Shown here one piece after another: positions 58,525-64,000 of a stretch of DNA of 64,000 bases (the stretch's first letter is position 1; each line of letters opens with the position of its first letter). The stretch is from Thalassospira profundimaris (GTDB taxonomy: Bacteria; Pseudomonadota; Alphaproteobacteria; Rhodospirillales; Thalassospiraceae), in NCBI RefSeq assembly GCF_003326795.1, contig NZ_JPWI01000015.1:62001-126000 (forward strand), read 5' to 3'. The notes beneath the pieces were generated by a model, which saw nothing but the letters and a program-made list of their open reading frames with translations, made no database searches and was not told where the DNA came from. The position numbers were made by a program, and so were the translations under genes.

Positions 58525-59731
58525 TCAGCCGAAGCTTGAGGCGCCCTTGCGCCTTGGCGTCATCGGGCTTGGTCGCGGGTTCATGCTGACATTGCCAAGC
58601 ATCAATGCAGATGATCGGGTGCAACTTGTTGCGGCATGCGCACCGCGGGAATCTTCACGTGCGGCGTTCGAGCAGGAGTTTGGCGGGCGCACCTATCAGA
58701 ACGTCGAGGATATTTGCGCCGATCCGGACGTCGAAGCCGTCTATATCGCCACACCGCATCAAATGCATGTCGATCACGTGGAAATTGCTGCGAAAGCCGG
58801 AAAGCATGTTTTGGTTGAGAAGCCACTTGCGATCCATCTTGAAGACGGCATCAAAATGGTCGAAGCCTGTGAGAAAGCGGGCGTGCAACTGATTGTGGGC
58901 CCCAGCCACAGCTTTGATGGGGCTGTAATGTTGGCCCATAAGATCATTCAGTCTGGCGATGTCGGCAACGTCCGCATGATTCATGCAATGAACTATACCG
59001 ACTTCCTATATCGTCCGCGTCGACCGGAGGAACTCGTCACAGAAGAAGGCGGCGGAGTGATTTTCAGTCAGGCTGTCCACCAGCTTGATATTGTTAGGCT
59101 TCTGGGTGGCGGCATGATGAAAACCATCACTGCGGCCACCGGGAACTGGGATCCGGCCCGCCCGACTGAAGGCGCATATAGCGCATTGGCTACATTTGAA
59201 GGCGGTGCCTTTGCCTCTTTGACCTATTCGGGCTACGCGCATTTTGATTCCGATGTATGGCAAGGCTGGGTTGGCGAACTTGGCTATCCGAAGGACCCTG
59301 AAAGCTACGGTCAAGCCCGCAAAGCCTTGACCAAGGTTTCAAGCCCGGAAGAAGAATCCGCCCTGAAATCCGGTCGAACATATGGCGAAACCCCGGCACG
59401 ACCACCCGCGCCAAACCACGAACATTTTGGCCCGATCATTGTCTCGTGTGACGGCGGCGATCTGCGGATTACGCCCAACGGGGTTTGGCTGCACGGCCAT
59501 TTCGAACAGAAATACATTCCTGCACCGCTGGAGATGGGCCCACGCGCCGGCGTTAACTCCGCCTTGATTAAAGCTGTCCGCTTTAACGCTCCGCCATCAC
59601 AAACCGGGCGCTGGGGCCTTGCCACGCTTGAAGCGTGCCACGCGATTTTGCAATCCGCAGAAGCGGCAGCACCGGTCAAGCTGCTTCATCAAATACAGAC
59701 ACAAAAAACAAATATTGGAGGAAACTCGTGA
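58508..59731 (+). CDS. pht4: 4,5-dihydro-4,5-dihydroxyphthalate dehydrogenase (Gfo/Idh/MocA)
   Basis: 407 residues from TTG 58508, chosen because GGGAGGG lies 6 bases upstream; it overlaps the reductase end. Rossmann 'LGVIGLGRGFMLTLPSI', the 'VEKPLA' (Lys of Gfo/Idh) and 'VGPSHSFDGAV' segments are present. The family matches phthalate cis-4,5-dihydrodiol dehydrogenase (Pht4/OphB), which re-aromatises the ring using NAD(P). Confidence 0.85.
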   Translation: MSSNSNQPKLEAPLRLGVIGLGRGFMLTLPSINADDRVQLVAACAPRESSRAAFEQEFGGRTYQNVEDICADPDVEAVYIATPHQMHVDHVEIAAKAGKHVLVEKPLAIHLEDGIKMVEACEKAGVQLIVGPSHSFDGAVMLAHKIIQSGDVGNVRMIHAMNYTDFLYRPRRPEELVTEEGGGVIFSQAVHQLDIVRLLGGGMMKTITAATGNWDPARPTEGAYSALATFEGGAFASLTYSGYAHFDSDVWQGWVGELGYPKDPESYGQARKALTKVSSPEEESALKSGRTYGETPARPPAPNHEHFGPIIVSCDGGDLRITPNGVWLHGHFEQKYIPAPLEMGPRAGVNSALIKAVRFNAPPSQTGRWGLATLEACHAILQSAEAAAPVKLLHQIQTQKTNIGGNS

Positions 59732-60720
59732 GTAATCTGACACTTTCACTTGCCTACGGAGACTATGATCGCACCAGGCCGATTTTTGATGGACGCGTCA
59801 AAATTGATGGCGTAGATCCCGTATCAATGCTGCTGTCCCCGGAAGAAATGTTCTTCCGGGCATTCCGTAACGAAGATTTCGATGTCAGCGAGCTTTCATT
59901 TTCGTCCTACTGCGTAAAACTCGCACGAGAAGAATCTCACTATGTGGCAATTCCGGTCTTCCTGTCGCGCGCCTTCCGCCACACGTCGGTTTACATCCGG
60001 ACGGACAAAGGCATCAATAGCCCCGAAGACCTCAAAGGACGCCGCATCGGTATTGCGGAATATCAGCTGACGGCAAATGTCTGGGTGAGAGGCATTCTTG
60101 AGGATGACTATGGGGTAAAACCATCCGACATCCATTGGGTACGTGGTGGCATGGACACGCCGGGTCGGCCGGAAAAGATCAAGGTTGATCTGCCCGATGA
60201 TGTCAAAATGACCCAGGCGCCAGACGGTGCGACGCTTAATCAGATGCTGATGGACGGTGAGATTGATGGTTTCATTGGTCCGCGTTGGCCAAAATGCTTT
60301 AACGAAGGTCACCCGCATGTCGGGCGCCTGTTCACTGACAGCATTTCAGCGGCAGAAGACCACTATAAACGTACATCGATCTTCCCGATCATGCATGTGT
60401 TGGGTGTCCGCAAAAGCTTGGCTGAGCAGCATCCATGGCTTCCCGGGGCGCTGCTTAAGGCGTTCTCGCAATCAAAGAAGATGGCGCTTGATGCGCTGAG
60501 CGACACGTCCGCGACGAAGGTCACGATGCCGTTTGTCGAAGACACGCTTGATCGCGCGAAAAACCTTCTGGGTGATGATCTTTGGCCCTATGGCGTTGCG
60601 CCAAACCGCAAAGTCATCGAGACGTTCCTTGACTATCACTACCGCCAAGGACTTTCACCGCGCAAACTTTCGATCGACGAGCTTTTCCACCCCTCCACGC
60701 GTGAGGTCTTCAGCCTATGA
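59728..60720 (+). CDS. pht5: 4,5-dihydroxyphthalate decarboxylase
   Basis: 330 residues from GTG 59728 (GGAGG upstream; GTGA overlap with pht4). The start 'LTLSLAYGDYDRTRPIFDGRV' is diagnostic of 4,5-dihydroxyphthalate decarboxylase (Pht5/OphC), which makes protocatechuate and CO2. A periplasmic-binding-like fold is known for the family. Its ATGA overlap with nadC shows coupling. Confidence 0.9.
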   Translation: MSNLTLSLAYGDYDRTRPIFDGRVKIDGVDPVSMLLSPEEMFFRAFRNEDFDVSELSFSSYCVKLAREESHYVAIPVFLSRAFRHTSVYIRTDKGINSPEDLKGRRIGIAEYQLTANVWVRGILEDDYGVKPSDIHWVRGGMDTPGRPEKIKVDLPDDVKMTQAPDGATLNQMLMDGEIDGFIGPRWPKCFNEGHPHVGRLFTDSISAAEDHYKRTSIFPIMHVLGVRKSLAEQHPWLPGALLKAFSQSKKMALDALSDTSATKVTMPFVEDTLDRAKNLLGDDLWPYGVAPNRKVIETFLDYHYRQGLSPRKLSIDELFHPSTREVFSL

Positions 60721-61598
60721 CCAATACCATCGCAAAAACATCTGCAGTCATGCCCTCCTTGCCGCACATTCTGATCGAGGAAGGCGTTCGCGCCGCCCTT
60801 AAGGAGGATCTTGGACGCGCCGGCGACCTGACCACGGATGCAACAATTGGTCCTGATCTCAGTGCAAAAGTATCTTTGGTCTCGCGTGAAGCCGGGCGTT
60901 TATGTGGTGTCGATTTCGCACGAAGTTCCTTTGCACTTGCCGGTGCGGGGCTGGCGTTTGAGGCATTCAAGAAGGATGGAGATGTTCTGGCCCCGGGTGA
61001 TGAAATCGCCCGGGTGACCGGCAATGCACGTGCCATACTGTCATCGGAACGCGTTGCGCTAAACTACCTGTGCCATCTGTCAGGCATCGCAACGACAACC
61101 GCAAAGTTCGCAGATCTAATTGCTCATACAAAGGCACGCATTTGCTGTACGCGGAAAACCACACCGGGCCTGCGCGCATTTGAAAAGTATGCGGTGCGCT
61201 GTGGGGGCGGTGCCAACCATCGCTTTGGTCTTGATGATGCCGTCCTGATCAAAGACAACCACATTGCCGTTTGCGGATCTATCACCAACGCAATTGAAGC
61301 TGCCCGCAATTATGTCGGCCATCTTGTCGTAATCGAGATCGAAGTCGACACGCTGATACAGCTTGAAGAAGCCCTTGCAGCGGGCGCATCAACGGTGCTG
61401 GTTGATAATTTCGGCATCAACGGTCTGAAAGAGGCGGTTGCCCTTAATGCCGGCCGTGCGCGGATCGAAGCATCCGGTGGCATCAATATCGACACCATCA
61501 AGGACGTTGCTGAAACCGGGGTTGATTATATCTCAAGCTCGAAAATCACGATCTCGGCACCAACCCTTGATATTGGCCTCGACGTAACACTGGGATAG
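60717..61598 (+). CDS. nadC: quinolinate phosphoribosyltransferase
   Basis: 293 residues. Clear NadC: 'LAEDLG'-like start 'ALKEDLGRAGDLTTDA', 'RTLNFLCHLSGIA'-like 'ALNYLCHLSGIATTTAKFAD', 'TRKTTPGLRAFEKYAVRCGGGANHRFGLDDAVLIKDNH' (substrate-binding Arg/Lys/His) and the C-terminal 'EASGGINIDTIKDVAETGVDYISS'. It joins quinolinate with PRPP to make nicotinate mononucleotide for NAD. It is coupled inside the phthalate operon. Phthalate is a structural analogue of quinolinate, so the copy may protect NAD synthesis. Confidence 0.9.
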   Translation: MTNTIAKTSAVMPSLPHILIEEGVRAALKEDLGRAGDLTTDATIGPDLSAKVSLVSREAGRLCGVDFARSSFALAGAGLAFEAFKKDGDVLAPGDEIARVTGNARAILSSERVALNYLCHLSGIATTTAKFADLIAHTKARICCTRKTTPGLRAFEKYAVRCGGGANHRFGLDDAVLIKDNHIAVCGSITNAIEAARNYVGHLVVIEIEVDTLIQLEEALAAGASTVLVDNFGINGLKEAVALNAGRARIEASGGINIDTIKDVAETGVDYISSSKITISAPTLDIGLDVTLG

Positions 61599-61602
61599 GA
61601 AA

Positions 61603-62052
61603 ATGAAACAGTTTCAGCCAGGCGATGTGATTGAGGTCAAACTTCCGGGTGGTTTTGCCTATGTACAGATCACACATAATCACCCGGCCTATCCAGAAGT
61701 CATTCGTGCATTGCCGGGTTACTACAAAAAACCTCCGGAAAACATTCTCGAACTCGCATCAGGTCAATCAGTCTTCACGGTTATGCTGCCGTTATTTTCC
61801 GCAATCGAGCGAGGCATGCTTGAAGGGCGAAAAGTGACAAGCACGAAGGTCCCCTCCAGTGACAGCACCTTCCCGACATTCCGTATTCCCATCAGGGACC
61901 GACAAGGAAATGTTGTCTATTGGTGGTTCTGGGATGGTGAAGGACTGAATTATGATGCAAATCCAGATGCCGGAAGCGAAAACATGCCGCTTCGCGAAAT
62001 AACCACGACCGATACCTTTATCGAGAGGCTTTCTGCGACCGCGCCGTGTTAA
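61603..62052 (+). CDS. hypothetical protein, 149 aa
   Basis: AGGA precedes ATG. The start 'FQPGDVIEVKLPGGFAYVQITH' resembles the Imm26-like immunity fold, and a Trp-rich strand 'YWWFWDGEG' is seen near 108. The last gene of the operon. A role in phthalate metabolism cannot be deduced. Confidence 0.5.
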   Translation: MKQFQPGDVIEVKLPGGFAYVQITHNHPAYPEVIRALPGYYKKPPENILELASGQSVFTVMLPLFSAIERGMLEGRKVTSTKVPSSDSTFPTFRIPIRDRQGNVVYWWFWDGEGLNYDANPDAGSENMPLREITTTDTFIERLSATAPC

Positions 62053-62067
62053 ATACCTGAAAAAAAC

Positions 62068-62571
62068 TTAAGTCGGAATGCGGGTAGGAGGGACCTTTCG
62101 CCCCTCTTCACCTGCTTTTCGCTCATCCTCTTCAAGATTATCCAGAATCAGAAGCATCCCCTTACGGATTATATCCAACTCGGAAGATGACAATCCTGCC
62201 AGCGCAACCTCGTTCACCTCTACGGCAAGCGGTTCAAGTTCGATGCGCAGTTCTTTGCCACGCTTGGTCAGAAACACATGCTGTTTTCGCTTGTTTCCGG
62301 CTAGCGTTCTTTTTTCAAGAAAACCAAGCGCTTCAAGCCGCTGCAGAGCCGTGTGGGTTGTGGGTTCAGTTAATCCGGCTTCTTCACTCAACTCACGTTG
62401 TGTCAGACCTTCCTGCTCCCACAGGATGCGTAAAAATATCCACTGCCCGAACGTAACATGATGAGAGGCCAAACGTATTTGCAAAGACCGGTTAAAACCC
62501 CGAGTTGCCAACCGGATAATATGAGCAAGACGCTCTCGCGAATTGGGAACTCTGTTTTCTTTATCGGTCAT
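62068..62571 (-). CDS. MarR-family transcriptional regulator
   Basis: 167 residues from ATG 62571; a longer frame to 62661 is possible but lacks good support. The winged helix 'LRILWEQEGLTQRELSEEAGLTEPTTHTALQRLEALGFLEKR' (about 41-84) is typical MarR. MarR proteins bind palindromes and leave on binding aromatic acids, so this is the likely reader of the AGATATCT sites. Confidence 0.82.
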   Translation of the reverse strand: MTDKENRVPNSRERLAHIIRLATRGFNRSLQIRLASHHVTFGQWIFLRILWEQEGLTQRELSEEAGLTEPTTHTALQRLEALGFLEKRTLAGNKRKQHVFLTKRGKELRIELEPLAVEVNEVALAGLSSSELDIIRKGMLLILDNLEEDERKAGEEGRKVPPTRIPT

Positions 62572-62615
62572 GAACAAAACGACGCCCTTAAAGCCAACTG
62601 AAATATTTTGCGTTT

Positions 62616-62676
62616 GACTGATACAGTCGTCGTATAGAGGAGTCAAACATGCTTGATACACAGCATATCAAGCATG
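62616..62676. promoter_or_regulatory. inverted repeats upstream of the MarR gene
   Basis: GACTG-ATA-CAGTC... core at 62616-62628 and a perfect 11-bp inverted repeat CATGCTTGATA-N7-TATCAAGCATG at 62648-62676. The latter lies between the TPP gene's stop and the MarR promoter; it could be an operator or the TPP gene's terminator (no T-run). Confidence 0.5.
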
Positions 62677-62693
62677 GTTGACACATGCCATAT

Positions 62694-64000
62694 TTACTCT
62701 GCTGTTTCATCCGCCGTGCGGGTCATTCCCGCAGACATTGCTTTGCTGTAACCCGGGGTGATGCGTGCATCGATAACGACAGCATTGCCCTGTCTGACAT
62801 CCTCGAGTGCCACCTCAATTGCCGATTTCAAATCACGCGCATTGGTCACGGGACCAATGGCCTTTACCCCTTGCGCGCGGGCCATGGCGGCAAGATCGAT
62901 ATCAGGTCCTCCAATATGCTGACCGATCCATTTGTTTTCAACTGGACGTTCACGGCTGACGGCAACTTTTTCCTGATGGATTTCGTCATTATAGAAAGAT
63001 CGATTATTGGCAATGATCGCGAGGAAAGGGATACCGTAACGGGCCGCGGTCCAGAAGGCCGAAACACCCATAAGGTAATCGCCATCCCCCAACACGGCAA
63101 CGGGTAGCCGATCTGTACCCTTCAGTGCCAGTGCTGCCCCGACCAGCATACCCGGCCCTGAGGCAATACCTGCGCCACCGTCATAGCCAAGATAGTCAAG
63201 TGGATGACGGAAATGCCACAAATCCCCGCCCCAACTCAATGGCAGACGAACAAGAGACACAACCTCGTTTTTAAGCCCATCGCCGAGGGCCGCAGCAAGG
63301 GTATCTACATCCATAGGTCCCAAATCATCTGTCAACTTTCCGGTACTGAAAGCCGGCAAGTTCTGCGGTTTCAATTGGGGTGTTAAACCGACCTCTTTAC
63401 ATAGTGTACGTATGACGATGTCGGGCTCAGCCGCAATATGCAGATCAGCTCGAACCGCGGCCTGATGATCAAGGCTCCAGCCATTGTGAAGTTGGTGATC
63501 AACCGATAGCTGAACGAGTGGTGCATTCTCGGCCTGAGCGCCAGCCTGTTTGAGTGTGCCCGCAACGTCTACCCAGTCAAAACTGACAATCAAATCAGCT
63601 TCGTTGAGGACTTTTGCACCATCAGGGGAAAGGAAAAATCCTGGCGTTCCGGAATGAAGAGAATGGTCTGTCGGAAAGGCCGCACCCAGTTTGATATCGG
63701 TGAGAACGCGAGCATTGAAATGCTCTGCCAAAGCCACTCGGTATGCCCAGTCATCTGCAGACCGAGAAACTCGGCCCATAAGAAATACTGGGGACCGGGA
63801 CTCTTTTAGCCGCGTGTGAAGTTCCGCAAGCGCGTCGGGCAATAATCCCTGTGACATAGGCAACTTAAAACGCCTTGGATCGGGTGTCTTGATCGGGGCT
63901 GTGACAGCCTCTTCCTGTACTGCAACATCAAAACAAATATACACAGGAGCCATGGGTGCTGTTTTTGCAATTAAAGCGCCGCGAATCATGGCCTCAAGCG
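62694..64000 (-). CDS. thiamine diphosphate-dependent enzyme, partial at right edge
   Basis: 435 residues visible; the frame is open through base 64000, so the N-terminus (about 120 residues) is missing. Central domain 'LHTRLKESRSPVFLMGRVS' and C-terminal TPP motif 'VLGDGDYLMGVSAFWTAARYGIPFLAIIANNRSFYN' (GDG-x26-NN) identify the acetolactate synthase / benzoylformate decarboxylase superfamily. The substrate is not known; an aromatic 2-oxo acid is possible. Upstream of the MarR gene on the same strand. Confidence 0.75.
   Translation of the reverse strand, partial: LEAMIRGALIAKTAPMAPVYICFDVAVQEEAVTAPIKTPDPRRFKLPMSQGLLPDALAELHTRLKESRSPVFLMGRVSRSADDWAYRVALAEHFNARVLTDIKLGAAFPTDHSLHSGTPGFFLSPDGAKVLNEADLIVSFDWVDVAGTLKQAGAQAENAPLVQLSVDHQLHNGWSLDHQAAVRADLHIAAEPDIVIRTLCKEVGLTPQLKPQNLPAFSTGKLTDDLGPMDVDTLAAALGDGLKNEVVSLVRLPLSWGGDLWHFRHPLDYLGYDGGAGIASGPGMLVGAALALKGTDRLPVAVLGDGDYLMGVSAFWTAARYGIPFLAIIANNRSFYNDEIHQEKVAVSRERPVENKWIGQHIGGPDIDLAAMARAQGVKAIGPVTNARDLKSAIEVALEDVRQGNAVVIDARITPGYSKAMSAGMTRTADETAE

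Noticed and set aside
1..64000. Insertion sequences or transposons
   Set aside because: No transposase-like ORF was found and the 39-bp repeats have no neighbouring transposase, so no IS is called.

Overview
The window looks like a large stretch of an alphaproteobacterial plasmid or chromid. The reasons are a RepA-type (RPA family) replication initiator bracketed by iterons, a small ParA with a ribbon-helix-helix partner, a MobC/relaxase/topoisomerase III transfer block, pieces of a type IV secretion apparatus and several toxin-antitoxin or defence-type cassettes, followed by an ordinary catabolic cluster with a TAXI-type TRAP transporter. Codon use and gene families fit Rhodospirillales such as Thalassospira, but that is a guess.

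Layout. 1-1.9 kb: leftward operon (HTH regulator, phage-type ASCH-like protein). 2.0-9.1 kb: rightward cassette of mostly unknown genes around a tRNA-Ile2-like gene, with a NYN/LOTUS-like RNase candidate and a convergent Swt1-HEPN protein; a perfect 39-bp inverted repeat (1956-1994 and 9343-9381) brackets it. 9.4-15.4 kb: one operon with a VirB6/TrbL-like membrane protein, tandem lipoproteins and membrane proteins. 15.5-22.3 kb: HipBA, a possible ADP-ribosyltransferase, a GNAT-like membrane protein (paralogue of one at 6.0 kb), a secreted DUF4157-like zinc peptidase, a HigBA-like pair and a repressor with two HTH repeats. 22.3-26.5 kb: regulators, a TOPRIM primase-like protein and an HTH/DnaA-N-like protein, which look like a second replication module.

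26.6-32.4 kb is the defence-like region. A leftward four-gene operon begins with an Abi-family HEPN protein and is preceded, in the same direction, by a structured RNA with its own promoter and terminator. A second, diverged copy of this RNA stands alone at 47.64 kb, and the differences between the copies keep the predicted stems paired. Next to the operon is a three-gene cassette with a PD-(D/E)XK nuclease. 32.4-35.7 kb: maintenance region, namely an array of about 30 degenerate 9-bp units (probable centromere), parA, a parB-like gene, and repA with iterons on both sides. 35.9-45.4 kb: secreted nuclease, VirB1-like transglycosylase, possible oriT, mobC, relaxase, topoisomerase III and a VirB8/DotI-like protein. 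45.4-49.4 kb: regulators and gene remnants (truncated umuC, dctQ fragment).

49.4-64 kb is a phthalate catabolic cluster: chemoreceptor, TAXI TRAP transporter, aldehyde dehydrogenase, Rieske phthalate 4,5-dioxygenase and, divergently, its reductase, cis-dihydrodiol dehydrogenase, 4,5-dihydroxyphthalate decarboxylase, an extra nadC, a small unknown protein, a MarR regulator and a TPP enzyme that runs off the right edge. Together these would import phthalate and convert it to protocatechuate; the ring-cleavage genes are not in the window. Repeated AGATATCT palindromes in the divergent promoters suggest a single regulator. No transposase, integrase or CRISPR array was found.
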